Below are positions 13,843-23,452 of a stretch of DNA of 25,390 nucleotides, in pieces; positions within the stretch are counted from its first letter, which is position 1, and each line of letters begins with the position of its first letter. The notes under the pieces are model-generated. The model saw only the letters and a list, made by a program, of their open reading frames with translations. It was not told the origin of the DNA and ran no database searches. Source of the DNA: an uncultured Ruminococcus sp. (lineage in GTDB: Bacteria > Bacillota > Clostridia > Oscillospirales > Acutalibacteraceae); NCBI GenBank assembly GCA_934476515.1, contig CAKSNZ010000031.1:1-25390 (forward strand). Direction: 5' to 3'. A program made the position numbers and the translations under genes.

Positions 13843-16011
13843 ATGAAGTTTAACCAAGTTTGTATTAACTGTTTTAAAGAAACAAAGGGTTTTGAAATTT
13901 GTCCGCATTGTGGATGTATTCAAAGTGATAAGCCAAAACAGCTAAATCATTTATATCCGTTTGTTGAACTTAATTCCAGATATGTTATTGGTAAAGTTAT
14001 TAACAACGGTGGTTTTGGTGTTGTATATAAGGCTTTTGATAAAAATTTACAGTCAGTAGTTGCTATTAAAGAGTTATTTCCAACACAGAACAGTATGGTA
14101 ACAAGAGTACCCGGTACAACAAAAGTTATTTCATATAGTGGTGAAAAAGGTGAACAATTTAAGATTCAGAAGCAACGTTTCTTAAATGAAGCCAGAACAA
14201 TGTCAAAACTTGTTGCTTGCGAAAGTATTGTTGACGTATATGACTTTTTTGAAGAAAATAACACAGCATATCTTGTAATGGAATTCCTTGATGGTATTAC
14301 ACTTAGAGAATATATGCTCCAAAATCCGGGTAAAATGTCCTATGAAGATACTATGGCTATTATTGAACCGGTAATTAATGCTTTAATAGCTGTCCATAAT
14401 GAAAATATTATACATCGTGATGTTAGTCCGGATAATGTGTTTATTACTGAAAATGGCAAGGTAAAACTTATTGACTTTGGTGCAGCAAAGTTAAATGAAG
14501 ATAAAGAAAACTTAACAGCAGTAGTGGCAAAGCCGGGATACACTCCACCGGAACAGTATCGCAGTAAAGCTAAAATGAAACCATACACTGATGTTTATGC
14601 TACAGGTGCTATGATTTATAGAATGGTAACAGATACTCTTCCGGAAGAATCTATTGATAGAATAGAGAAAGATGAACTTGTAAAGCCATCAAAGTTAGGT
14701 GCAAATATTCCATCATATGCTGAAAAATCTATTATGAAAGCTATGGCTCTAGACGGAAACGCAAGATTTAAAAGTATGAAAGACTTTTTGATGGCGTTAA
14801 AGGGAAGGAAACGTGCCAATTTCCCTGAAAAAGAGCTTAAACATAAGAAGATAATACGTTGGTCATCTTTTGCAGCAGTTATAGTTATTGCAGGTGGTGC
14901 AGTAGCCGGTGGATTAATGTATAAGAATAACACAGGTATTATTCCGTCAAACGGTAACCACACCATAACTGTTTGGTTAACTGACAAAGATAAAAATGAT
15001 AAATTATCAGATAACAATAATTCTATTTGGGATACAATAAATAAGGATTATTTCAATAAGTTTGTTTCAAAACAAGACAATGACTTTAAGGTTAATGTAA
15101 AGGTTGAGTATGTCAGCGAAAAAGACTATAACAATAAGTTCCGGAAAGCAGCTACTAAGCCGGATATTTATAGAAGTGACTTAGTGGAAAATGCTGAAAA
15201 TTATTCAGCTGACCTTACAAATCTTTATGAAGAAATTGATAAAAACGGTAGTATGACAAATGCTTACAAAGCAATGAAAGACAAGTATTTGTCATCTAAT
15301 GAAATCGCTGTGAGATATGATACATTGGTTACTTATTGTTACAACTATTCAAAAAGTGACAAGAAGTCTATCTATCAGTACAAAACAGGTGGTAATGACG
15401 GTTTATTAATCAATCCAAATGTTTTTTGGAGATTGTCTGATAAAATGGGTTACATTGAAAAATCCGATACAAAGTCAGTGAAGAAACTAGCCGAATATGT
15501 AAAAGAAGATGCATCAAAGGATTTGGCTGATTGCAAAGTGAAATTCTATATTGGAACTGCATCGGAAAATCTTGATATTCAAGGTTTAATTCGTGATCAC
15601 GATATGATTACATATTCTTATTCACAACTTCCGGGAGATTCTGACTTCTATAGTTTTTATCCTGAGAGATTTTCTATTTCTAATGATAGTTCTTTAAATA
15701 ACAAAAAGGCATCTATGTTCTATTTGTACTATATCAGTACCAGTGATGATGTTCAGTACAATGTGTTGAAGAATAGCCAATATTCTTACCTTTCAATGCT
15801 AAAAAGTGTGGCAGATACTGTAAAGAAAAATTCTCTAAACAGAGAGATTGTATTTTATGACAATGCCAGTGATAAGAATGTATTTAGTATTGATAATGCA
15901 GATAAAATAAAAGAGGCTACAGACAAGCTAATGGCTTCTGCAGAAAAAGGAAAGCTAACTAACATTGATGATAAGACAGTTTCTGACATTATGAAAGACT
16001 TGAAAAGTTAA
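13843..16011 (+). CDS. Transmembrane Ser/Thr kinase with zinc ribbon and SBP-like extracellular domain
   Basis: The product is 722 residues. The zinc ribbon (C7, C10, C20, C23) is followed by a kinase domain (~45-320) with NNGGFG in the Gly loop, K76, αC E116, HRD 191-193, DFG 211-213 and PPE 235-237, all intact. A membrane helix at ~340-360 follows a basic stretch. The ~360-residue extracellular part opens with HTITVWLTDKD, then VNVKVEYVSEKDYNNKF and KPDIYRSD. This is the opening pattern of family-1 extracellular solute-binding proteins (strand ITVW, strand VKVEYV, then PDIY). It thus looks like a kinase whose sensor is a fused or decayed sugar/peptide-binding protein. No lipobox is present. 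The ligand is unknown. AGGG-type ribosome site before ATG. Confidence 0.85.
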   Translation: MKFNQVCINCFKETKGFEICPHCGCIQSDKPKQLNHLYPFVELNSRYVIGKVINNGGFGVVYKAFDKNLQSVVAIKELFPTQNSMVTRVPGTTKVISYSGEKGEQFKIQKQRFLNEARTMSKLVACESIVDVYDFFEENNTAYLVMEFLDGITLREYMLQNPGKMSYEDTMAIIEPVINALIAVHNENIIHRDVSPDNVFITENGKVKLIDFGAAKLNEDKENLTAVVAKPGYTPPEQYRSKAKMKPYTDVYATGAMIYRMVTDTLPEESIDRIEKDELVKPSKLGANIPSYAEKSIMKAMALDGNARFKSMKDFLMALKGRKRANFPEKELKHKKIIRWSSFAAVIVIAGGAVAGGLMYKNNTGIIPSNGNHTITVWLTDKDKNDKLSDNNNSIWDTINKDYFNKFVSKQDNDFKVNVKVEYVSEKDYNNKFRKAATKPDIYRSDLVENAENYSADLTNLYEEIDKNGSMTNAYKAMKDKYLSSNEIAVRYDTLVTYCYNYSKSDKKSIYQYKTGGNDGLLINPNVFWRLSDKMGYIEKSDTKSVKKLAEYVKEDASKDLADCKVKFYIGTASENLDIQGLIRDHDMITYSYSQLPGDSDFYSFYPERFSISNDSSLNNKKASMFYLYYISTSDDVQYNVLKNSQYSYLSMLKSVADTVKKNSLNREIVFYDNASDKNVFSIDNADKIKEATDKLMASAEKGKLTNIDDKTVSDIMKDLKS

Positions 16012-16022
16012 GGAGAACTATA

Positions 16023-17684
16023 ATGCAGTGTAAGAAATGTGGAAATCTCGTTGAATTTGGTATTAATGTGTGTCCTAATTGTGGCAATATTATGCCTGAA
16101 CAAAATTATAAATTTAATTTTTCAAATTCTGTTGTAGAAAAGCAAGAACAAAAAAAGTTAATTCCAAGAATTTTGATTGTATATCCAAATGGTTATACAG
16201 ATAGTGTAAAACTAGGCACAAATAAAATGTATATGGGTAGATATATGGAAAATCCTCAGTGCCCTATACTTATTAAATCATCATTAATATCAGCTATTCA
16301 TGGTAGATTTGAAATAGTAGGAAATGATCATTATTATATTGATGAGAAAAATACTAACGGTACATATCTCAACAATAATATGATTGTGAAAACTGATAAC
16401 TCGGTTTCCAAACCTATGAAATTAAAAGATGGGGATATTCTTTCTGTAGGTGATTTTTCAAATAAGGAACGTATATCAATAATTTTCTCATTAACTACAA
16501 ATGATGATTTTGTATGGGAATGTGTTGATTTGCGTCAAAAAAATACTGTAACAATAGGTAGAGAAAGAAAGTCGGACATTTGTATTCAGAATGTTAAGGT
16601 TTCCAGAAATCATGCTATTATCAATAAAGCAGAGAATTTATCTAGAATTATTGATAATCACAGTTCAAACGGAACATTTGTTAATGGTATTCTCATAAGA
16701 GAAAAGGCTTTGCAAAATCAAAATATAATTAATATTGGTGCAACAAAAATATTTTATATTAATGATTTTGTGATTTATAGAAAGCCACAACTAAAGACCA
16801 ATAATTTCACAAATACAAGTAGAAATATTAAGAAAACAGAGAATTTAGGTGATGTTGCCCATTCAACAATGGGTTTTGATGTTGAAGTTAAGGATATTTC
16901 TCGTATTGTACCTTGCAAAAAAGGTACAGGTATTAACGGTGGTAGCAAAAAATATATTTTGCAACATATTTCTCTTAGCATTAATGCCGGTGAATTAGTG
17001 GCTATTTGTGGTGGTTCAGGTGCAGGTAAAACAACATTTATGAATTGTATAAATGGTTTTGAACCGGCAACAAGTGGTCAAGTCCTTGTAAATGAAATTG
17101 ACCTTTATAAAAACTATTCTTCCTTAAAGAATAGTATCGGCTATGTTCCACAACAGGATATTATTCATGATGATCTAACATTGGAATCTTTGCTTACATA
17201 TACTGCTAAGTTAAGACTACAAAAAGATATTACAAAATCAGAAATTAAGAAACGTGTTTCTGAAGTTTTGAAAATGGTTGATTTGGAACAACAACGCCAC
17301 ACCTATGTAAAGAAACTTAGTGGTGGTCAGCGAAAGAGGGGTTCAATCGCTGTGGAATTAATCTCTGACCCATCACTGTTTTTCTTAGATGAACCTACTT
17401 CAGGTCTTGATCCGGAGGCTGAAACTCATCTAATGCATCAACTTAGAAACCTTGCAAAAGATAAAGGCAAGACTGTTATTGTTATTACTCATACTCTACA
17501 GAATATTATGCTTTTTGATAAGATTGTTTTCTTAGCACCGGGAGGAAAACTATGTTTTTACGGTACTCCTGAAATGGCAAAAAAATTCTTTGGAGTAGAA
17601 AATTTAGCCGATGCATATGAACTTATTTCTAAAGATATTGACGGATATGTAGAGGGTTATGAGAGATATAGGAGTGCGTTCTAA
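16023..17684 (+). CDS. ABC transporter ATPase with zinc ribbon and two FHA domains
   Basis: The product is 553 residues. The zinc ribbon (CKKC 3-6, CPNC 17-20) precedes FHA-1 (~48-155; GR 72-73, SAIH 90-93 with Arg replaced by Ala, NGT 112-114) and FHA-2 (~172-250; GR 179-180, SRNH 194-197, SSNGT 214-218, complete). Then comes an ABCG-type ATPase (~300-530) with Walker A GGSGAGKTT (330-338), Q-loop Q377, signature LSGGQ (432-436), Walker B LFFLDE (452-457) and switch His H490. The layout resembles the cytosolic half of mycobacterial Rv1747, whose FHA domains dock a phosphorylated kinase. The partner permease is the next gene, overlapping by 1 nt. Phosphorylation by the island kinases probably controls transport. 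Confidence 0.92.
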   Translation: MQCKKCGNLVEFGINVCPNCGNIMPEQNYKFNFSNSVVEKQEQKKLIPRILIVYPNGYTDSVKLGTNKMYMGRYMENPQCPILIKSSLISAIHGRFEIVGNDHYYIDEKNTNGTYLNNNMIVKTDNSVSKPMKLKDGDILSVGDFSNKERISIIFSLTTNDDFVWECVDLRQKNTVTIGRERKSDICIQNVKVSRNHAIINKAENLSRIIDNHSSNGTFVNGILIREKALQNQNIINIGATKIFYINDFVIYRKPQLKTNNFTNTSRNIKKTENLGDVAHSTMGFDVEVKDISRIVPCKKGTGINGGSKKYILQHISLSINAGELVAICGGSGAGKTTFMNCINGFEPATSGQVLVNEIDLYKNYSSLKNSIGYVPQQDIIHDDLTLESLLTYTAKLRLQKDITKSEIKKRVSEVLKMVDLEQQRHTYVKKLSGGQRKRGSIAVELISDPSLFFLDEPTSGLDPEAETHLMHQLRNLAKDKGKTVIVITHTLQNIMLFDKIVFLAPGGKLCFYGTPEMAKKFFGVENLADAYELISKDIDGYVEGYERYRSAF

Positions 17685-19906
17685 TGGGTAAGAAAAATCA
17701 TTTTTTTTGGAGTCAAACAGGGGTTTTGACTTCAAGATATTTTCATATATGCTTGAATAATAAGCAAAATCTTTTATTAAATTTTGTTATTCCTATTCTT
17801 ACAATTTTGATTGTATGTTCAGTAGCTTGTGACAAAATGTTTAGTGAAAAACCAAGTGTTAACCATTCTATCAACAATGGTTATCCGGTTTTAACATGGG
17901 AAAGTGTTTCTCAAGAAAGTAAAAGTAAATTGTCGGTATATACAAGTGGTGTAGGCAAAGTTGACTCTAAAAAGTGTTTGTATTTTATTTTTAGTGAAAA
18001 CAATAATTACGATATAAGTAATCCTAAGGTAGTTTTAAAGTCCAATGACGGTGAAGAATTAAAGACTTTTTCAGGTGATGATATAAATATTGTTACTATG
18101 AAAAATAAAGACACTAAGGGTACATATAGCCTTTATGTAGAAACTGATTTGTTAGAGTCCAATGTTACCTATACTGCCTCTTTATTTACAGATACTGACT
18201 CACATAATAACCTTGAAAATAATGTAAAATTTAATGTACCTTTAAAAATGGAGAATGTCACTAAAAAAGTGAAAAATGCAAAAGAAGGATACAAGAATTC
18301 CAGTAAACTTTCTAAAGATTTTAGTATTGATAAGTTTGTAATGAATACAGATAATCAGCAGAAAATAGCTACAATTCCAAATTCAAAAATGGTAGTGGAT
18401 AATACTGAATATATATTAATCAATGATTCTGAAACTTTTGCTTATATATTTAGTGACAAAAAAGATAGTAAAATTAATTGGAATGAGCAAAACTATTACT
18501 TATCTTGTGATATAGATCTCAATAAATATTCAGATTTAGTACCATTAGGTAAAAATAGTGGTTACAAGGGTATTTTTGATGGTAATGGTCATAAGGTTTC
18601 TAACTTTACTACAAAAGAAAGTGGTTTGATAAACAAACTTTCCGGTACAGTAAAAAATCTTGGTGTAGTTAATGGCAAGGTGAAAACCACCAATAAGAAT
18701 GCCGGTGCTATTGCAGGAACTTTAGATAGTAAGGCATCTGTTTTCAATTCATTTGTTAAGAATTGCACAGTGGAAAGTACACAATCCTCCGGTGGTATTG
18801 TTGGCAGTATGGCAAGTAAAAATAAATACAGTGAAATTTATGGTTGCTATACAATGAATTGTAAAGTTAAGTCAGATAAATATGTTGGAGGAGTAGTAGG
18901 TAACACAAATAACGGCAAAGTAAAGTCTTGTTACGCAATTTCTGAACTTGATGGTGATAAGGATTATACAGGAGAAATCACCGGTTATATTTGTAATGAC
19001 GGCACTTTGGATAATTGTTATTACTTAAATAATTCAGGCTTATCCGAATATGGAGAAAAATCCGAAACAGATAATACAACAATAAAATCTACATATGCAC
19101 TTAGTACAGAACAACTAAAGAATGCATCAGAAAAAATTAAATATACAGTAAATGATAATGATGATGTATTTTACTTTAAAACAGATGGACAACTTGATGA
19201 GTTTTCTCATACACAAACAGGTCTGTTTATGTTAGTATGTGTAGCAATTTTTGTAGGTATCTGTAACTCAATTCAAGAAGTATGTAAGGAAAGAAATATA
19301 TTAAAAAGAGAATATATGACAAACCTAAACTTAGGTTCATATGTTTTGTCAAAACTTATTATTCAAGCACTTTTATGTGCACTGCAAATGATATTGGTAT
19401 TAGGTATATTTGCAATTTTTGTAAGTGGAAAACAACTAAGTTCAAGTGGCGTAATCTTCGGTTCTATATGGGTTGAATATTTCATTACTATGTTCTTACT
19501 TTGTTTTGCATCAGATGTATTAGCATTGTTTATTTCTTCTATAGTAAAGAATAGTTCAACAGCCAATATATTTATACCTATTGTGTTAATTGTGCAAATT
19601 GTATTTTCAGGTGTTTTATTTGATTTAGGAAAAACATTTGATAAGATTGCATATTTAATGTTTAGTAAGTGGGGAATTGCCGGACTTGCAATTACAAGTC
19701 ACTTAAATAATGCCAGAGCAAAGTTCCTACTTGATAATCCGAATTTTGAATTACAACTAGGTCCTAATATGTCATCAGTACACAGTATTTTTTCTTCGGA
19801 AGTTTCAAATCTTCTTTGTGTATGGGGTGTGCTGTTATTGTTTGTAATTGTATTATCAGTTTTAAGTGTATTATTTCTTACACGAATTAAAAAGGATAAG
19901 AGATAA
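17684..19906 (+). CDS. ABC-2-type permease with large GLUG-like extracellular insert
   Basis: The product is 740 residues. TM1 lies at ~30-48 (NFVIPILTILIVCSVAC). A ~460-residue extracellular region follows, then five more helices (from residue ~511 to ~733: GLFMLVCVAIFVG, a long ALLCALQMILVLGIF helix, and so on) with the ABC-2 fold of ABCG-type exporters. Within the extracellular part, residues ~286-445 form a repeat array with GLUG-like units (FDGNGHKVSNF, NAGAIAGTL, SSGGIVGSM, YVGGVVGNT), a β-helical motif known from surface adhesins. In usual ABCG proteins the big loop lies between TM5 and TM6, so a TM1-TM2 insert is unusual. It overlaps the FHA-ATPase gene by 1 nt, and the two form one transporter. 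Substrate unknown. Confidence 0.88.
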   Translation: MGKKNHFFWSQTGVLTSRYFHICLNNKQNLLLNFVIPILTILIVCSVACDKMFSEKPSVNHSINNGYPVLTWESVSQESKSKLSVYTSGVGKVDSKKCLYFIFSENNNYDISNPKVVLKSNDGEELKTFSGDDINIVTMKNKDTKGTYSLYVETDLLESNVTYTASLFTDTDSHNNLENNVKFNVPLKMENVTKKVKNAKEGYKNSSKLSKDFSIDKFVMNTDNQQKIATIPNSKMVVDNTEYILINDSETFAYIFSDKKDSKINWNEQNYYLSCDIDLNKYSDLVPLGKNSGYKGIFDGNGHKVSNFTTKESGLINKLSGTVKNLGVVNGKVKTTNKNAGAIAGTLDSKASVFNSFVKNCTVESTQSSGGIVGSMASKNKYSEIYGCYTMNCKVKSDKYVGGVVGNTNNGKVKSCYAISELDGDKDYTGEITGYICNDGTLDNCYYLNNSGLSEYGEKSETDNTTIKSTYALSTEQLKNASEKIKYTVNDNDDVFYFKTDGQLDEFSHTQTGLFMLVCVAIFVGICNSIQEVCKERNILKREYMTNLNLGSYVLSKLIIQALLCALQMILVLGIFAIFVSGKQLSSSGVIFGSIWVEYFITMFLLCFASDVLALFISSIVKNSSTANIFIPIVLIVQIVFSGVLFDLGKTFDKIAYLMFSKWGIAGLAITSHLNNARAKFLLDNPNFELQLGPNMSSVHSIFSSEVSNLLCVWGVLLLFVIVLSVLSVLFLTRIKKDKR

Positions 19907-19926
19907 TATATTTTGGAGGTAGAAAG

Positions 19927-21699
19927 ATGTCATCAATTAGATGTATGGGGTGTATGCAGGAATATGAAGATTCCTTTGAAATTTGTCCTCAATGTGGTTA
20001 TGGTAGAAATACTGAAGCAAAAGAGGATTTCCACTTATCACCCGGCACAATATTAAATAATAAATATATTGTTGGTAGAAGTTTAGGTTGTGGCAAAAAC
20101 GGAATTACATATCTTGGTTGGGATGCTATCCTTGAAACAAAGGTTGCAATTAAGGAATATTTTCCACAAGATTTAGCAACTAGACTTAAGAATGAAAGCG
20201 AAGTAAGCACATATGATGGTGAAAGAAAAGCAAAGTATGAAAATGGCTTAGAAAGTTTCTTGAATGCCGGAATTAACTTAGCAAAATTTAACTACATTGA
20301 AAGTATAGTTCATATATTTGATAGCTTTTCAGCTAACAATACCGGATATGTAATTATGGAATATCTTGAGGGTGAAAGTGTTCTTGATATTATCAATAAA
20401 CAAGGTAAAAAGTCATTACAAGATACATTTAATATTGTAGCACCTATTCTAAATGCATTATCTGTTCTTCACGATAATGGTGTTATCCATGGCAATATTT
20501 GTCCTAATAATATTCTTATTGTAAATGGTAGTCCAAAACTTATTGACTTTAACTTTGAATTACATTCAAATTATGATAACAAAAAGATTGTTGTTACAAA
20601 AGGATACTCTCCAATAGAGTCTTATCGTTCAAACGGAAAACTTGGACCTTGGACAGATATTTATTCAATTAGTGCAACAATGTACTTTATGTTAACAGCA
20701 AAAAGACCTGTTGAATCTGTTAAACGTGAAGAAAATGACACATTACAGAGTATAGACAAGTATGTGCAAAAAATTCCACCATTTGTTGTTAATGCAATTA
20801 TGAATGGTCTTAGTGTTGACCCAAAAGACAGAATTAAATCAGCTAATCAGTTAGGTGCAATTCTAACCGGTAATCAGAAAATTAACAAAGCTAAGAAAAA
20901 GAAGAAATCTAAAGATGTTAGCAAGAAGTCACATAAAGGAAAAGTTATTGCAATTATTTCTGCAGTAGTAATTTTAATTGCAGGTGGTGTATTATTCTTT
21001 ACTTTAAAAGGTAACAACATTATCGGTAATCCATCCTCACAAAGTCAAAGTGGATTTTCTGTAAATAAAATCTTAGGTAAAACAGTTGATGAAGCTAACT
21101 CTATCGCTAAAAAGTACAACAAATCTATTGTTGTTAAGGATAATAGATATGATGATGGTTCACTGCTTTCTCGATACAAAATTAACACTATTGCAGAGGG
21201 TAGCGTTGATAAAAATATTGTTAGTGTTATAGTTTATGCCGGTAAAGCCGGTAGTGAAAAAGCTGACACTCATAACAATGTTTCTATGCCAAACTTATAT
21301 GCTGAGAGTAAAAGTAAAGCTCTTAAACATTTAAAAGAATATGGATTAAAGGGTAAAGTCGTATTTGAAGAAAATGATAATTTTGTTGGTCAGGTTTTTG
21401 AACAATCAGTAGGGTATGGTGCAAAGGTTAAGGTTGGCTCAACTGTAACTATCACAGTTGGTAAAAAAGTTCCACCAACTACAACAACTACTACTGTTCC
21501 ACAAACAGAACCACCAACTACTGCTTATGAGCCTGAAACATATCAGCAGAATAATGATTATAATAGTAGTAACTATGATAATAATTATCAACCACAAGTT
21601 ACTCAACCTCCTGTAGCAGAAACTCAACCACCAGTGGCAGAAACTCAACAACAAAACACACAACCGGCTACAGAGGTTAATATAGGTGGCTTGGATTAA
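19927..21699 (+). CDS. PASTA-domain pseudokinase with zinc ribbon
   Basis: The product is 590 residues, closely related to the active kinase at 23453. The zinc ribbon (CMGC 6-9, CPQC 20-23) is followed by a kinase fold (~45-315) keeping K76 and N195. However, αC Glu is Ala (A114), HRD reads HGN (188-190), DFG reads DFN (207-209), the Gly loop is GCGKNG (54-59) and APE reads SPI. Loss of the catalytic Asp argues against kinase activity. A Lys-rich juxtamembrane run and TM (~339-360) lead to two PASTA-like domains (~378-445, 458-525) and a Thr/Pro/Gln tail with a TQPPVAE duplication, ending GGLD. It is probably a scaffold or allosteric partner of the active kinase, bound to cell wall or lipid II through PASTA. 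Confidence 0.9.
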   Translation: MSSIRCMGCMQEYEDSFEICPQCGYGRNTEAKEDFHLSPGTILNNKYIVGRSLGCGKNGITYLGWDAILETKVAIKEYFPQDLATRLKNESEVSTYDGERKAKYENGLESFLNAGINLAKFNYIESIVHIFDSFSANNTGYVIMEYLEGESVLDIINKQGKKSLQDTFNIVAPILNALSVLHDNGVIHGNICPNNILIVNGSPKLIDFNFELHSNYDNKKIVVTKGYSPIESYRSNGKLGPWTDIYSISATMYFMLTAKRPVESVKREENDTLQSIDKYVQKIPPFVVNAIMNGLSVDPKDRIKSANQLGAILTGNQKINKAKKKKKSKDVSKKSHKGKVIAIISAVVILIAGGVLFFTLKGNNIIGNPSSQSQSGFSVNKILGKTVDEANSIAKKYNKSIVVKDNRYDDGSLLSRYKINTIAEGSVDKNIVSVIVYAGKAGSEKADTHNNVSMPNLYAESKSKALKHLKEYGLKGKVVFEENDNFVGQVFEQSVGYGAKVKVGSTVTITVGKKVPPTTTTTTVPQTEPPTTAYEPETYQQNNDYNSSNYDNNYQPQVTQPPVAETQPPVAETQQQNTQPATEVNIGGLD

Positions 21700-21713
21700 G
21701 GGAGAATTAACTT

Positions 21714-23438
21714 ATGAATAAACTAAAAAAATATATAGCTTTATGCTTATCAGTTTTAATAATTGTAAGTGTGTTTACAGTATTACCAAGTGCATCTGCT
21801 TATGGTAATTCTACTGTAAATGTTTCTAGCAAAAATGATAATAATGCAAATCTTAATGATGATAATTCACTTCCAAATGAAGAAACAAATAAATATATAG
21901 TATCTGCTACATTGAGAAATGTAGTAAGTGACAATGAAGAAACTGAAATTTCTGATGGAAGTTCTTATCAAGCAATTTTAACACCAATGAGTGGCTATAA
22001 AATGGACAATGTTTTGGTTAAAATGGGTGATGAAGAAATAAAAAGTTATCTTACTGAAAATTCTTGCATTATTGAAATAAAAAAGGTTACAGCAGATATT
22101 ACTATTATTGCAGTAGCAGTATCAAAAGAAGTAACTAATCCTGCTACTGATACAAATCCTTCAGTTGAAGAAACTACAACAAGTTCCACAACTGAGGAAA
22201 CAACTACTGCTACATCATCAACTACAGGTACCACTGTAACTTCATCGACAACAATCACTACTACGTCAACCACAACATCAACACCAAGTACCACAACTTC
22301 AAGCACTACAGCAACCACAACATCAACAACTACTGTAAAACCAACTACCAGTTCCACAACTGTTACAGCAACAACTGATACTATTCCAACTGTAACAACA
22401 ACTCCAAAACCAACAGAACCGGAACCAACAAAGCCGGTACAAATTCCTTATGGTAAAATAAAGTCAACTAATAATTGTGCTAATTCTCAAAGTGTCACTT
22501 TATCATTATCAAATGCCAAATATTATTATTTTGGTACAAATAAAAATACCGATACATTTGAAAAAGTAAAGGCAAATAATATTGTAAAAAAAGTTTCTAA
22601 ATCCGGTACATACTATCTTGTTGTAAAGAATGGTGATGTTGTTAGAGATTGTAGTATAACTTTTTACAAAACTACATTAAACACAAATGGTGGCAAGGCA
22701 AACCCTAAGTACATTATTACTGAGAAAAACAAATCTGTAACACTACCCAAACCATCAAAAAATAAGTATGGTTTTAATGGTTGGTATTTAGGTAACAATA
22801 AGAAAACTTTTTATAACAATGTAAAGGTGAATTCAGATAAAACTTATAATGCACTTTGGGTAAGACCAAAGATTACAGTGAAAATTCAAAATAAAACATT
22901 AGTTGAAAGTGGTTACAAAAAGTTTATTTCCTACAATAAAGAAGGAAAATTATCTGATTGGTATAAGTATTCTGTAAATTGTAAAGAAAATGTAGTTTGG
23001 AAACCGGCTAACACAAAATCAAAAAAAGTATTGACCATTAAAAATGATACTAAAAAATGTATTGTTACTTTCAATCTTAATAGTAAAGCAGTTAGCACTA
23101 ATTATTATCAAGTCGATTGTATTGTAACCGGCAAAAAAGTATTTAGTATGGAACTATATTTCTCTGATTTAGAAAAATTATCTAATGTGAAAATTAGTAG
23201 AAGTAATAAGAATACAGTTTCTTTATCATGGAAGAAAACTATTAATTCACAAAAATATCTAGTTACAATAACAGATAAAAAGACCAATAAAACAATTTAT
23301 AAAACACTTTCTTCAAAGGCAAGAAACTATAAATATACAAAACTAAATTCAAAGCATAAATATTCGGTTAGTGTTAGATTGGTATTTGTCGTAAAAAATA
23401 TAGCTTATTACGGTGACGCAAAGGCAAAAATAATTTAA
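21714..23438 (+). CDS. Secreted Thr-rich protein with InlB B-repeat and FN3-like domain
   Basis: The product is 574 residues. The signal peptide ends near SASA (residue 29). A β-rich N-terminal domain (~55-140) is followed by a ~100-residue Thr/Ser/Pro linker (~145-245) made almost wholly of TT, ST and TS units, likely extended and perhaps glycosylated. Residues ~317-386 form an InlB B-repeat/Flg_new-type domain (NTNGG, then YGFNGWYLGN, then YNALWV). A C-terminal fibronectin-III-like domain (~486-574) resembles in pattern those of the secreted proteins at 2457 and 4346. There is no sorting signal or C-terminal helix. It sits 14 bp from both PASTA kinase genes, so it may be a ligand, partner or export substrate of the system. 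That is inference from position. Confidence 0.85.
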   Translation: MNKLKKYIALCLSVLIIVSVFTVLPSASAYGNSTVNVSSKNDNNANLNDDNSLPNEETNKYIVSATLRNVVSDNEETEISDGSSYQAILTPMSGYKMDNVLVKMGDEEIKSYLTENSCIIEIKKVTADITIIAVAVSKEVTNPATDTNPSVEETTTSSTTEETTTATSSTTGTTVTSSTTITTTSTTTSTPSTTTSSTTATTTSTTTVKPTTSSTTVTATTDTIPTVTTTPKPTEPEPTKPVQIPYGKIKSTNNCANSQSVTLSLSNAKYYYFGTNKNTDTFEKVKANNIVKKVSKSGTYYLVVKNGDVVRDCSITFYKTTLNTNGGKANPKYIITEKNKSVTLPKPSKNKYGFNGWYLGNNKKTFYNNVKVNSDKTYNALWVRPKITVKIQNKTLVESGYKKFISYNKEGKLSDWYKYSVNCKENVVWKPANTKSKKVLTIKNDTKKCIVTFNLNSKAVSTNYYQVDCIVTGKKVFSMELYFSDLEKLSNVKISRSNKNTVSLSWKKTINSQKYLVTITDKKTNKTIYKTLSSKARNYKYTKLNSKHKYSVSVRLVFVVKNIAYYGDAKAKII

Positions 23439-23452
23439 AGTGGTGAGTAATA

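Noticed and set aside
14616..15017. 133-residue minus-strand ORF
   Set aside because: It lies wholly inside the intact SBP-domain kinase gene, lacks a ribosome site and has no recognisable protein.
22046..22357. 103-residue Val-rich minus-strand ORF
   Set aside because: It is the reverse complement of the Thr-codon-rich linker of the secreted protein. It has no ribosome site and its composition is artefactual.
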